A stretch of DNA of 64,000 bases from assembly GCA_013398175.1 (NCBI GenBank), contig VZRZ01002687.1, positions 309,166 through 373,165 on the forward strand. The letters are read 5' to 3'. The notes beneath the pieces are model-generated. The model did not search any database, was not told the DNA's origin, and saw nothing but the letters and a program-made list of their open reading frames with translations. Position numbers and translations under genes: made by a program. Every line of letters begins with the position of its first letter. Position 1 is the first letter of the stretch. This DNA is from Climacteris rufus. Its lineage: Eukaryota; Chordata; Aves; Passeriformes; Climacteridae. Shown here in pieces: positions 36,001 to 48,765 of this stretch.

Positions 36001-37139
36001 GGACCAGCTGGAGACATGATAAGTTTGGAGAAGCAAGCACTGATCTTTGGAAACTAACAGAGGGTGAGGCCCCAGGAAGCAGGAAAACTACTTGGGCTTC
36101 TAATTTACTATTGTTTTCCAATGTATGTGAAACCAATGGAAGGTTATAGCTTCATCTATACTGAGAAATCTGTAAATCTGTGCCACCATCTTGACCTCAA
36201 CAAAGGGAAGGAAGGAAGACTCACAGAAATTAAAAAAAAAAAAACAAAAACCAAACAGAAAAAAAAAATCAAATATGTGTTGTCAAGTACCTGCAAGACA
36301 ACAAAGTGTGAGCATTTAGTGTAATAAATGTGAGATTGAATCAACATCCTTTTTTCACATGACAATCTAGCAGTCCTGGGCAATAGTGTGTGTCTTCACT
36401 TAATATGACCTTTGATCCTGTTCCTTGTGATTTTCCCATAACTATCAAAGGAAATACGGTCCAGTTATAACACCTTCACAGTCCTAACATCTGGGAATTT
36501 TCTCCTCTAGAGTGGTTGCTAATGGTTAATGCACAAGTTTGGTGCTATCCTGTACCTTTACCAATGGCCCAAATAATGGAACAACGAATGTACTCAGTGA
36601 ATTCATCAGGCCAGAAGGGTCAGAAAGCCCACTGTGTGTCAGGATGCCATTATGAGATCATTGTGGCAAACTGAATAAATTACCTGAAATGAATAAAATG
36701 TCTGGTAAGAGAAAAAAATTTCAAGAGCAATAATCATCTGTACAAACACAAGCTTAGGAACAGTTGGTTAATGAGGAGTTCTAGGGTAATCCTAGATCCT
36801 ACATTGATAAAAGAGCCAGTAACGAAAAGGTAAAAAAAAAAAAAAATCCAGTTATACTACAATGAATACACAAGGGCATTATACATAAGACCTGTGCAGT
36901 AATCCTTTTACTCTGCTATGAGTCAGACCTCAGTGGGAGTTCTATATTCAGTTTCATACAACCATTTTAAGAATCATCTATAGAAAACAGGCCAAAGGAA
37001 ATCAAGGGTAATCTGAACTTCGAAAGCTATGACTTACGAAGAACAGGAATTCTTTAGAATCTGAAACAAGAAAACAGTCTTGAAATACACAGGAATTTCT
37101 GGAAAGAGGACAGGAATAACTGGTTTATTTGCCCAGTGT

Positions 37140-37510
37140 CACTGAGCCATATAATGGTGGAGGTTGAAAGGTGCCTGTGGATCAAACCCTCTGCTTACAG
37201 CAGGATCAGCTACAGAAGGTGGTTCAGGTTCACATCCAGTGGGGTTTGGGTATCTCCAAAGGCAGTGACTCCACAGCCACTTTGGGCAATCTGTGCCAGT
37301 GTTCAGCCACCTTCACAGAAAAATAAAAATTCTTAACTCTAAGTGGAATTTCCTGTATTTCAGTTTGTGGCCATTTCCTCTTGTCCTCTTACAGTATTGT
37401 CCTGAGAAGAGTCTGGTCCCATCTTCTTTTCTTCCTCCCATCTATACACAATGAAAAGATCCCCCCGAGTCTTTTCATTTTGAGACTAAACCATTCCAGG
37501 TTTTATCCCA
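37140..37510 (-). mobile_element. Older CR1 LINE 3' region
   Basis: The plus strand carries, in the order of the reverse-complemented CR1 3' part, GTATCTCCAAAGGCAGTGAC, TCCACAGCCACTTTGGGCAA, CTGTGCCAGTGTTCAGCCAC, TCAGTTTGTGGCCATTTCCT, CTTGTCCTCTTACAGTAT and GAGAAGAGTCTGGTCCCATC. It is about 370 bp, strongly diverged, and in minus orientation. The unmistakable phrase order makes the family call firm; the subfamily is not determined. Confidence 0.85.
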
Positions 37511-39404
37511 GAAAATACAAATACTGAGCATAATCTGAGGAAGAATGAGTTAGACAGAAACAAAACATTTGGATAAATAAACATGAGAACAGACTGCTCA
37601 GTGACATTGGCTGGCCAATATCCATGACTCGTGTTGTTTAAGAACAGGTTAGGCAAGAAAGGAAGGCAGTGTTATCTATTTCTATTCACAACCTATGAGG
37701 ATTTGCTGCACCCTTCTTTTTATGAATCTCAGTATCTTTGCCCATTTCCACATTTTTTTAACCTTCTTTTCATCCATCCCATATTCTGTCTTTCTTGTCT
37801 CATGCATGTATCTCTCAAGCAGCAGTAGGAGCTTCTGCCAAGGTATAGCAACCCCACAGAAGTGCAAATACTTGTCAGCTACAAGAAATTGCAACATTCG
37901 TCCCACTTAACCCTCTTTGCTGTCTGTGCCTCTTCCTCTTGGGTTCTGAGTCTTCTGAAGGATGATCTTAATGTCATGTCCTGTGTGCAGCCCTTGTGAG
38001 GTTATTTAATTGGACACTGCCTCATTACAAATATTGTGCAAATTGAACTCAGGCATCCAGATCCACCTGAGGAACAGTAGGATTTTCACATATCAGGCCA
38101 ATTTCTAGCACTTCCTTAGGCTGTAGATACTTCCTCAAAAGGTTTGGGCCACAGCTTCCCAATTTATTGTTTTAATTAAGAAAAGAAGGCCTCCTTCATA
38201 AGAGTTTTGTTTTTTCCTGTGCCATTTACCATTTTTTTCCCTAGACAGCTGTTGCAAGCAATGTAAGGAAAAAGGGAAAAAAGAGAAAAAAGGCTGAGAT
38301 TTCATTTACCCCCTTTACTATACTTACCTCTTTACAGAAGCAGTGGCTCTGAATGTGCCAAAAAAAAACACCCCAGAAAATGAGACAGCAAACATGAGCA
38401 AGTCCCCAAATAACTTTCCTGCTCAACTAAACCAGTCTGAAATGAGGTTTCTGAGACCAGCTGGTGCATCACACAAGCAATTGTTCTGTTTGGATGATTT
38501 GATTTGCCTCAAGCTGCAATGCTAATTACAGTGAAAAAAATAAACACAGACTCCAGTTAAGTTTGCTAACAATCTTAAAAATAGCTGTTCCTGACCCATT
38601 CTTAATCAAACACAGCATCCAAAAACAAACACAATTTAACACTAACAAAACCAGCTGTGGTCATAGATTTGATTCTCAGCTGGAGGATGTAATTTCATGT
38701 ATCAGTTTTGTTTAATGTATTTACATTCAGTTTATGAAAGATAAAATTAAAAAATTGTGTCCTGCCACAGCAGTATAATACCTATGGGAAAAGGATTTGG
38801 GAAGCACTGGGAATCAACACCACTGGGTTATTCTACTGACACTGAAAATAATTTACTGTGCTCCTTGTAAACCAGAATAATGGGCACATGACCTCTGCCC
38901 GTGGAGTATTTCATGACTGGAAAGCACTTTAGAATCAGATCATTAAAACACTACATAAGTACACACAAGAGCATGCAAAGTTCTCTGAGATGGAAATTAG
39001 GTGAAAAATAATCCCCAACCCTTGTGGTAATAGGATTAATTTATGTGGACAGTATGCCGTTATGCAAAAACCAAGTTTTGCTCTATGCTTTACATAACCT
39101 CTTCTTACAGTGCAATTTGTTCAAGGGAAGGCTGCATCAGCCATCAAATCATAAACATTGGAGCAACCCTTGGAGTCAGATGGTTGTGACTCCTTGGCAG
39201 CTTTTATTGGTGACAAAAGTCACTTTGAACAGATATGCAATCACTTCCTCTCCGGGAAAAAGTGTCTTGAATGAATTCTGACCTGGCCTGGCTTTGACCA
39301 GTAGCACCTTCAACAATAAAAAGGTTTGCTGAACAAATTGATTGTGATTTTATTATTTTGCTCTTTCAAAACGGGTCTTTCAGAAATCAAAGTGTAGCTA
39401 CACC

Positions 39405-39466
39405 AATGGTGGTCAGAAGTGACCTGTGGTGATTTTCAGTCCAACCTTCATTAAAAAGCAGGGCTG
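39405..39466 (-). mobile_element. Short degraded CR1-like fragment
   Basis: The plus strand shows GTGACCTGTGGTGATTTTCA, GTCCAACCTTCATTAAAAAG and CAGGG, resembling the CR1 phrase GGACCTCTGGAGATCATCTAG followed by TCCAACC and AGCAGGG. It is short and diverged. Confidence 0.45.
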
Positions 39467-39735
39467 AAATGTCATATTTTGCTGCTCCTCAGAAGCCTCT
39501 TCCCAGTCTGAATAACGAAGAATCATTGATAAAAAGTACTGGAAGTACTTAAATCCCGCTCTTATTTTGACATTTTGAGGTTGGAGGATTCAGACACCTC
39601 TTGCTACATCCCTAAGAACACCAGCACTGAGCCACAAATTATGTGGCATAAGACTGATAAACGCATTATCATCTCTTGCCAGGCCTACTCAGCGGCATTC
39701 CGTGCCCTCGCTGCCGGTCCCGGGTGGGTTTTTAG

Positions 39736-39827
39736 GGCACATTCCCGTATTTATTTCCGGCACATTCCCGCATTTATTTCGGGCACATTCCCGCATTTAT
39801 TTCAGGCACGTTCCCGCCTTTATCGCC
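39736..39827. repeat. 23-bp tandem repeat, about four copies
   Basis: Units of 23 bp beginning GGCACATTCCCG and continuing with (C/T)(A)TTTATTTC; the fourth copy is more diverged (GGCACGTTCCCGCCTTTATC). It lies in a locally GC-rich stretch about 200 bp before a CR1 fragment. In one plus-strand frame it encodes a repeating peptide, but nothing supports translation. Confidence 0.9.
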
Positions 39828-40013
39828 TCAGCCGGCGCTGTTGCTGCACGGGCGGGGCGGTGCCGCCCCCTGCCGGCGGGAGCGGGCGCTGCTCTGGGCC
39901 GCGTCCGGCACTCCCGGATCTGCGGCCCGGCCCCGAGAGCGCCGGCCTTGTCACCGAGTGTGCTGGCTGTGACACCGCTGCTGCAACGACCCCTCTTCTT
40001 GGTGTGTCTGTGG

Positions 40014-40218
40014 AGATTCACGGAGTCGCCAAAGCTGGGAGAGACCGTCAAGATCATCCAGTCCCATTGCGCATCCCTAAAGCAGAAACCACACGGCCCA
40101 GCTCCTCCTGAACGCCCCCAGGGATGCTGGCTCCACTACCTCCCTGGGCAACCTATTCCAGGGCCTGACCCCCAAACAGTGAAAAGATCTTCTTCTATCT
40201 AATCTGAACATCCCTGTT
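40014..40218 (-). mobile_element. CR1 LINE 3' end fragment
   Basis: The plus strand contains GATTCACGGAGTCGCCAAAG, AGATCATCCAGTCCCATTGC, CACTACCTCCCTGGGCAACC, TATTCCAGGGCCTGACCC and TCTTCTATCTAATCTGAACA in that order. This is the reverse complement of an avian CR1 3' end. It is a 5'-truncated copy of about 200 bp in minus orientation. Confidence 0.9.
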
Positions 40219-41779
40219 TCAAAATCTGTGTGGTGAATGCTAAGTTACCATTGACTGGCACTGTTAGATTCTTCCACTGAGTGGATTTTGCCTTCAGCAG
40301 AGCATCATGTAGCAAATCAAGTTAGTTAGGAACAAGTTTCTTGGTTCAAGCCCAAGGATCACCAGGAGTTTAGATTTTAAATTTGACAGACTCTCAGAGC
40401 TTGATTTTGCCAAGATGTGCTTTCTGCACATGACCTGCTTGAATCACACCTGAAATGCCCATTTGAACTAATATAAAAATTGAGTGTTTTCTTTCTCTGT
40501 CATTTACATAAACCTACCCAGGCTCTATTCCAACTTCTGGCAGCAAAGGAACCTTTATATTTCCTGTCCTGGAGACAGAAAATCCACCAGGAAGGACAGA
40601 GAAAATTGCAAGAACAAAAAGCTCCTTGAATCTCCTGCCCCTGCAAGAGGAGGGTTACAGGAAAGGAAGCAGCAGGAGTGGATTACACTGATGGATCAGG
40701 CTTCTTCAACAATTGCTGGCGACTCATGCAGAGTTCCCAATAGAAAACTTATGGACAAAAACAAAAATATCACCATGTGACACTGAGAGAATTTCACCCT
40801 CTTGATGACAGAGCTTGGATGGCACAAAATGTGAATCAATTACACAGATAAATGCTTTAAGCCTCTCTGTAAAAATATTAGAACACCTGTTTAATTTTAA
40901 TGTGATTAAACCAAGAAAGCAAGACTTAAGGCAAAGAAATATGGAACTTTTATCAGGTTTATCAGAGGAAAGCTCAATACACAGAAATAATTAAGATATG
41001 GCTCCATTCTACATTTTTCATTTGATACAAGCACAAACTTAAGTGAGTGAGTAAAACTTGCAAGCTTTTTGTGGGTGAACATTTACATAAGGCCTGACTT
41101 TGGAGTTGGCTGATTCATTCTCTCCCATAGAAAGGCCCAGCTCACCACAGAAATGCTGAACTATACACTAATCTCAAAAGCAGGTGTCACTGAGAACAAG
41201 GTATTTGAAGCCACACCTTCACTCAGTGTTTTTTCCACTTTAATTTACCATCCTTTCCCTCAGTTAGGTTGTGCTCAGTCTCAAGCCTGCAGGAGATTAA
41301 GAGCTGCTGTTTGTGTTCAGTCCAGAAGTGCTGCTGGAAAAATTCCAGGTTTGTTTTCCCAAATCCGCAGGCTGGTTTTCCTTTAGAGATTGATGGATTA
41401 GGATTGTTGGTAATGTTAAAATTTGGCGTGAGGATTAGAGTTGTGGTCCAGGAATAAAGAGGTGCAGAAATGAGCCAAAGGCTTTCTTTTGGGTTTATAA
41501 ACTGTGAAACAAACTGTAATGCCTGTGCTAGGGGATTATTATCTTCATGGAGAGCCCAGACTGGAAGCATTTATTGGTTTTATGTGAAACTTAAGAGTAT
41601 CATGTGCAAGCAGGGTTCTTAAAAACCCGGTTTGGAAGCCAAATCTGAAAGTATCCCCTGTTAAAATGCTGGATATGTCAATGTTGTTTGTTATAACTAG
41701 AACTGTAGGAACCCAAGTCTTCCCACACCCTGCAAACTTGGATTAGCTGACACCTTTTATAAGCCTTGCAAAGAAATCA

Positions 41780-42130
41780 CGGCAATGCAGGCACCCCCAG
41801 AGCTGCCCCGCTGCGGGGGAGCTCCTGCCAGCACCTTTGCTCACTGCTGTAGTGAGCACACGCGAGGGGAGAAAGTTCCCTTAGCTCTTACAGGAAACAA
41901 TTTTGCATCCCAGCCCCTTCAGCTGCTTTACGAACACGGCAGGAGGAGGTTCTGCCTTGGGCTGGTGCTGGGAACACGAGTGGTGCTGAGGGGCGGCAGG
42001 GCCGGGCCGGGACCCCTCGGGCTGTGACGGTGACAGCCGGCGGGACCCAGCCCTGTCCCGGGTGGGACCCGGCCCTGTCCCGGCTGTCTCGGCAAAGGCC
42101 ATCACCAAAGGTGCCTCAGATGTTCGTGCT
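41780..42130. other. Isolated CpG-rich patch in the spacer
   Basis: A GC-rich block with many CpG in an otherwise AT-rich spacer. It includes a 22-bp tandem pair at 42042-42063 and 42064-42085, each GGGACCC(A/G)GCCCTGTCCCGG-like. Small open frames in it (for example 41785-42027, plus) have no recognisable product. It could be an unannotated promoter, an old LTR or a GC-rich satellite; the sequence alone does not decide. Confidence 0.5.
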
Positions 42131-45100
42131 GTGCCGCTGCTGCCTCAGGGCTGCAAGCTCCAGAACAGGGATGTGCACACAGGGCAGTGCGGGGGTCCCA
42201 CTGTGAGTCCCAGGCACAGCAGGAGCTCCAACTCAGAGGTGCAGGAAGGCGATTTCTCAGCTCTACCAAATCCACGTCCTCGAATTTCACAACCAGAGAT
42301 AGTTTCTTAGTGGAGTCAAGCACAAACTATTTAAGGCAGGGATTCCCTACGCAGGTAATTGTAAGTTATAAAACGAGTTATGTATCTAATTTTTACTGGG
42401 AAGAAAAAAAAAGTATAATAATAATTGCTATGATTCCTGCCTTCTCTAGTAGTGCCTATTTTCCTTGAAGTAATCAGGGACTTGTTGCTAGGTAGTGAAT
42501 ATTAAAGGTACCTTAAATATTTTAATGTGTCTATGCCTGCTGTTTCTAGGCAGCAATATTTGTTTATGATATTGTTATCCAACCCTACCTTATATCCTTT
42601 ATTCAGTGTAATCTAATATATCCATACTGTTACATATCCGTCCTGGTGCTTTTATTTGTCACTGAGTAGCATAACAAAGTAATTAAGAATGAAGTAACTA
42701 AAAAATGAAAAGATACCTCTGACACACAAGATTTAATCTTTGCCAGGGTAATTATACACTGCTAGTTAGGATCTTGGAAACTGAATGAAACACTTCAATA
42801 AGGCCATTTACAATTTGGTAGTGCTTCAGTGCACTTTCAGCACCAGCAGATGCTTACATCTGCCATAGGTACATAGTGCAAATTTCCTAAATTTTAAAGT
42901 AAATCTTATTATTTCACTATTTTGGGTGGAGAGAAGCCCAGTTTGGATTGACTTACGGTTACCTTCACCCTCGTCCTCATGCTTGCAGGCATGTTCCATC
43001 TTAAGAGCTGGCTTTATACCAGCTATGCAGTCATGCAGAAACTTTGATAAACCTTTGAATTTATTGGCTCGGGGTCAAAATCACCTGTAATTGATGAGAC
43101 AGATTAGAGTTGAACTCCCACTTTTTCTTTTTTGACCAAACTCTCTTAATTTTTAAGAGAAATCTTCTTTCTAAGTGGTAATAGTCAGAGCAGGAATGGA
43201 GGTGAGACAGGAGCTCATCATCAATGCTGACACAAAAAAAAGGTCCTGGGGACCAAGTACTCACCAACACCACTGGAATGCCTATCTAGGGCTATGTTTT
43301 ATCATTCCATCAGTCCTTTGGAAGTAAAAATCATTAAATGTTTGGTCACTGCTTTAGGTTTTCCTTGTTTTAATCTCAGTTTTATTTAAATAAAATAGGA
43401 AAACGCACTGGATTAAACGTTATGGCTCTTACTAACAGATTTGACAGTCTGAGCTGTGCACTTGGAATGGCAAGACATCCTGCTGACAACTCCTATTCTT
43501 TGCCACAGATCAGTCTGGGCTGCAGAAAACACATTATCTGCCTGCCAGCCTTGTAGGAAATGCACAAGGGAATTATTCCAGACACTGCTCATTTCTGCAA
43601 ATGGAAGGAGCAGAGCTTTCCTGACAAGACAGAAATGGATGAGAACTCAAAGTTCGCGAAATGATGAAAAGCAATAAATCAGGGCTTCAAGTAACCCGTG
43701 TGGATGATTTTGCATATCTCATCTGTTCACTGCCAGGGGCTGCAGAAATACAGTAAAACCAGTCTAAGCTGCATACCCTCTCTGTTGCTAAATCTAGTGT
43801 ATTTCTTTTATTGTTTTAAAACTCAGATACCTCCCCCCTCCCTTTTTAAAAATAATTTTATACTTGTGAAATCAGATGATCAGCACACAGATAATCTATC
43901 CACTGAGTATATAAAAGCAGTAATACCTCAAGGTTTGGTTCATTTTCTTGCCTGCTCACCTCATTCCTAAAACAGGTACCATATTTCATTAGAAGGAGTT
44001 AATTATTTTCATCTCTGTTCTATCTCCAGCCTTTTTACCAAGACTTCCAACAGCGTTATCCCTTAGTGCAAACCCTGTCAGTGATTTCTGTGCTTGTTGT
44101 GGAATATGTCAGAGAACATTGCACAGTCCTTGAATAGATGTCAAATGCAAAGAAGCAGGGATGAAGAACTCCAGATTCCATGTTTAATTCTGAAACATGA
44201 AGTGTGTCTTTACAGATCAATGCCTTTTGGAATTATTTTCTGAAATATGTGTGGCAAATGTGCTTTTCTTCTTATAACCTGAAATTTAACATAAGATCCT
44301 CCACTACTGCTTACCCTGTAATTTGCTGGTGCAGGGACATAGGGAAACTAAAGGCTGGCTGGACCTCTTCCTTCCTTTCATGCAGATTTCCAGCTTCTGG
44401 AGTGGAAATTCCAGTAGGAAACAACCAAACTTGCCTCTTTATTTTTTTTAAAGTTGCTTGTTTGTAAATTCTGGAAAGGTGTTCGACTGGGAACTGGCAT
44501 GTTCCCCTGCTTTGTAACCAGCTCCTTGCCCATCTTAAAATAACTCCTGCTCTGGATTAGAGGGGCTGGCATTCAGTTACACTGGTCTCTAGAGTTACAC
44601 AGCGTGCAGAGACATCCACCGTCCCTTAGTGGTTCAGGGCCACAGGGACTGATCCCAGGTACAACACTATGGATGTGTTGTTTGGGCAGAGCTCAGGAAC
44701 TCAAATTATCCAGTGCAAAAGGTGGTTGCTTTGTGCAAGGCTGGTGTATCTTAGTGCCACCCATTTATCTTTAAGCAAATGCTTTATCTTAAGAGAAAAA
44801 TAATTTAAACACACCTGTTCATTTGGCTCTCCTGTACCACTGCAATATTTCTAGGCACATAAATAGGTGAAAGTGCCAATAATATCACTCTATCTATTGC
44901 TAAACTGATTGTGTTCATATTAATTACTGGCAGTACTGTATCTATCCAGAGAAGTTTGGATCTGGAGTTTTAATATTTACACTAAGGCTCCAGGAAATGG
45001 TATTTTGTATGGGTAACTTCAGGCTTCAATTTGCATTCTACACGGAGCTCAGATTAGTTTTTCCTTTATCCAAGTGGCCCAAAACACCTGGATTTGTTTG

Positions 45101-45779
45101 CCAGAAATACTGTTACTGCTGGCTTTTGTAATAAACCCCAAATTTTATAACATTAATATTTTACAACATTTAAATTTCTTTCTAAGACACCTGTGTTTCA
45201 TTTCTTGGACACAACAGGAAGGATCAAAAGAACAAAAATTATTGCACATAAATAGTCCTTTAGTCTAAGCCCATTTTTCCCCCAGGTTTGTGTACATCTT
45301 ATTTAAGTTTATAATAGAGCAGTGCTTTATGTTTGGTTACCTGCATATTTAAAAACATCAAACATGCACATCTAAGGAGGGAGACTGAAAACCTAGCAAA
45401 TTAAAACCTTCTCACAAGCATACCTTGACTGAGATTTTGTCCTCTTCAGCAGTTGTACACCAGCCACCAGAAGCTATTTTATTACTATTATTTTAAAAAT
45501 ATATATCCTAATTGAAAGTGCTGAAATAAGGGCCTTCCTAGGCTGCCTTGCCTTGCTCCTGAGGTGCAGGGCATGACCTGCCCCTACAAACTGCTGTGCT
45601 GCTCTCCTGCCTGCGGGGTGGAGTGTGATTTGTACTCCTTGCCTTCCCCACCCTGCCTGCAAACACAGCTGAGCTAATAAAGCTGCAAGTAAAACATATC
45701 CCAGATAAAGGGCTCGTCCCTCCCACTGGAGACAGGGAGGAATTGGACAGCAGGCTTGTCTCACCGTGCTCGTGGGGGC

Positions 45780-46260
45780 AATGTAATTATGGGCTGCCCC
45801 TTCCTCAGGGCACGGTGTGATTTGGCTGGGTGTAAATAAATAGTCAAAATGCTATATTTACAGGAAACACAATGCCTTGCTGCTGTGAGGGTTTAAATAT
45901 AGAGAACAGGCCACTATTGGCATTTAAAATATCACTAGCTGGACAAGATAGTGCAATCAGAAAATAGCCTAAGCTTTTACTGTCATTCTCTGTGCAGGCT
46001 TTTCACATCCCTCCTGCTACTTGCAAATGAACTGAAATAGTGCCTTTCACTGACAGCAATTGTTTGCTTTGAGTAAATTGCATTGCTTGACATTTACTCA
46101 ATTTTTTGAAATCGCTACTGCAAATGCACCATATATTTGAAATTGAAAACCTTTCATTCAACAGCAAATATGTTGTGCATGACTGCATTTGAAAAATAAC
46201 ATCATGTAACATAATTCTTATGGCTTTAAACTCCTAATTACCTTCTACCTGAGTTTCGAA
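45780..46260. promoter_or_regulatory. Candidate muscle-type enhancer block with MEF2 site
   Basis: An AT-rich, CpG-poor block about 2.5 kb past the BAG3 3' end. It carries TTAAATATAG at 45893-45902, an exact fit to the MEF2 consensus YTAWWWWTAR, and a near miss (CTATATTTAC) about 40 bp before it. BAG3 is strongly expressed in heart and skeletal muscle, which is why this was noted. The enhancer role is inference. Confidence 0.3.
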
Positions 46261-46879
46261 GCCAAGTTTCCAGTTGTTACCCAGGGCCAAGCCCCAGACC
46301 AGCTACCAGCATCCTGCAGAAAGGCAAGTGAATGAAGAATCTCATTCCTCTGCCAGCTTCCCACATCCTTGGTACCAATGCAAGGAAGCAAACAGGCTCT
46401 GCAAAGAGCAGGTCAGGAGCTTACAGAGAATGGGTGGGAATCTTCAGCTGCTTCCTCCTTGCCTACTCCCTCCTCCCAGCCCATATACAGAATTTGAAGC
46501 TATGCTGATGTGTCAAGACATATAAGCTGGACTGGGTGCAGTTTAGTCTTGAGCAACAGAGGAAACAAAGAGAGACTATGACTCAGAGCACCAGTCTTGC
46601 AGCTAGGCAGCTCCAGGGCAGCCAAATGTACTTTCCCTTATTAGGACAGATCATGAAACCTCACTTCATTTTGAGTTGTACCTAATTCTGCAGTAGTAGC
46701 ACTGACTTTAAGAATCAATTTTTAAAGCACCACTTGGCAGAGTGCAGCTCTGCCTCCAGATTTGCTTCTTAAAGAACCCCATCAGTTGTAATCAAATTTG
46801 ACTCCACCTACTCTGACCGAGAGTAGTATAACATGAATCAGGCCCCATTAGCAGCAAATGACATGTATTCAAAATCTAG

Positions 46880-46957
46880 CACCTCATTAACTTCCTGTAA
46901 ATACTACAGGAAGACTATAATCTTAATTTCCACTGTGCCACCTCCATTAATGAGGTG
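46880..46957. repeat. Nested inverted repeats
   Basis: The outer arms CACCTCATTAA (46880-46890) and TTAATGAGGTG (46947-46957) are perfect 11-bp reverse complements. Immediately inside the left arm is a second perfect inverted repeat, CTTCCTGTA (46891-46899) and TACAGGAAG (46905-46913), with a 5-nt spacer. The right outer arm is also part of a near-palindrome at 46938-46958 with one extra C. The GGAA cores of the inner arms resemble ETS sites. Confidence 0.85.
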
Positions 46958-48229
46958 GTTTTGATCTGGATTATTTTAATGGACTACTCAGAGAAACCAT
47001 AAAGAGATAGGGCCTCATGCCTCCCACAGACTTCACTTAGAAAACCCAGTTCTAAAAATCCACAGCTGGTTTTCCTCAGTTTAAGTATTTTTGTTACATG
47101 ATGTCAGATGTGTCCTCAGCTGAAATGCAACCCTGCATGAGCAATGTGCCACTGAAGTGAGTTCATGCAAGAATTATGCAGGCAGCTGAACTTTCACACC
47201 TCTTCTCCTAGAATGCCTAAAATGCTGCTCCCAAAGCTGTTGGAGCCAAAAGGTTACAAGATATTGTGTGTTCTCACACGGTGGTGTTGACCATGAAAAT
47301 TAAACTAAAAGAAGCATCAACCTTCTACCTACAACTAAGCAGACAGCCCACAGTCCAAGTGTTACACACATTCCAGTACAATTTACATGCTATATTGTTA
47401 CTTTAAAATAAAGAATGACAGTTCTCAATGACCACTCTCAACCTGACTCTTAAAAACCCCAGATGTCCAAATGGGTTTAAACTCCATTTCCAATCCACTC
47501 TCATGATTCAGAGTGCAGTTCAGTAAGTGACCAATTGGCTTGAGCAGCTACATTGAAGGTTTCCTCCTATGCTGTAAACATGCTATCAGGTTAAAAAAAA
47601 AAAAGACTTGTTAATTTTACAAATTCAAGAGTAACTTCTAGAGTTTCATTAGGACCCCTTCCTTTTCTGCACTCATTCTGCACTGGTCTGACTCTGCTGC
47701 TTTCATTTTACATGGATCCAGCTGAAGTATGGTTTATGTCCCTTGCTTAAGTGTAAATTGCCAATCACTTAGAACAAAGTACTGCTTAAACTGTTCACAA
47801 AGTGAGAGCAATCCTATTGACTCTATGAATACAAAGTGGATTTCTAGATACAAAAGAAGTGCACTTCTGCATACAAAATTCAGTAGCTGTTAATAAAGAA
47901 ATAATGACTTTGCAGAAGATGATCTGTAAATTTCTATAACACAGCCACAGCAGACACAGATCTCAATGTTATAAACATTTCTGTTAAATGGTGACTCCCA
48001 GGGGTGAGGAAGCAGAAATGCTAAGCCAAATTCCTTTCTCGATCCACAGATGTGACACAGCAACAACATCAGAAGGGAGGAAGTGAATGGAGAAAGGCAT
48101 GTCTTGGTCTTGATGAAAAAGCAGCTGTCAGACTTCAACTATAATGCTACACAAACAAACCTCTGTGTTTATGAGTGCATATAAAACCAATTACTCCCTT
48201 TACATTTCCAGCTTATAAAATCACAAGAC

Positions 48230-48765
48230 TAAGTTAGGCTTCCATATTATTTTATTTCCCTCTTAAAATATAGCATTGAAGTCCTGCACACATATAAATA
48301 CCCCTACAGTTTCTTACACACTTTCTATCCATCATTATGTAAAGTGCCCAACTGTGAACATTAAAAGTAAAAACATTACTGTTAATGAGTGGCTATACTT
48401 GTAGGAGAACTGGTATTCTGACAATGCAGGCCACTGATTTTACAAAAATCACCTGCAAAAGAATACACCTTAACACGAATCAAGATTAACCCTGAAGTCT
48501 TTTCTTTTACCACTCAGCTCATCTAAAAGCAATTAATGTACAGGGTTTATTTTTGAAACATGTCTTTTACATAGTGTAAGAATAAAAGATAAATGCATTA
48601 CTTTCTTTCTAGCTCCCTCCTTTCCCCACAAAGTGTTTACTGTGTCCCAAGCTGCTATGTTGATTAAAACCAGTTGAAAAGCGCTCCGGAAATGCATGCA
48701 ACTTAAAATTCACTTAAACACACTTTAAGTTATAAAGTCTGAGAGGTTTTAATTTCAGCACATGG
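48230..48765 (-). other. BAG3: BAG3 3' untranslated region (inferred)
   Basis: The sequence after the BAG3 stop codon on the minus strand. Its end is placed just past the AATAAA at 48251-48256, giving a 3' UTR of about 530 nt, close to the usual length for BAG3. An earlier AATAAA at 48546-48551 could give a shorter form. The exact cleavage site is not known. Confidence 0.55.
48251..48256 (-). promoter_or_regulatory. BAG3: Candidate BAG3 polyadenylation signal
   Basis: AATAAA on the minus strand, about 510 nt past the stop codon. A second AATAAA lies closer, at 48546-48551. The distal one is preferred because it gives a 3' UTR near the family's usual length. Confidence 0.5.

Larger units (their letters stand above)
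30061..48229. other. Intergenic spacer between BAG3 and INPP5F
   Basis: About 18 kb with no convincing gene. Open frames of up to 153 codons (30817-31278, plus) have no recognisable domain and no splice or CpG context. The separately listed contents are CR1 fragments, a 23-bp tandem repeat, a CpG-rich patch, inverted repeats and a candidate muscle-type enhancer. Poly-A runs occur at about 36232-36244 and 36832-36846. Confidence 0.7.
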
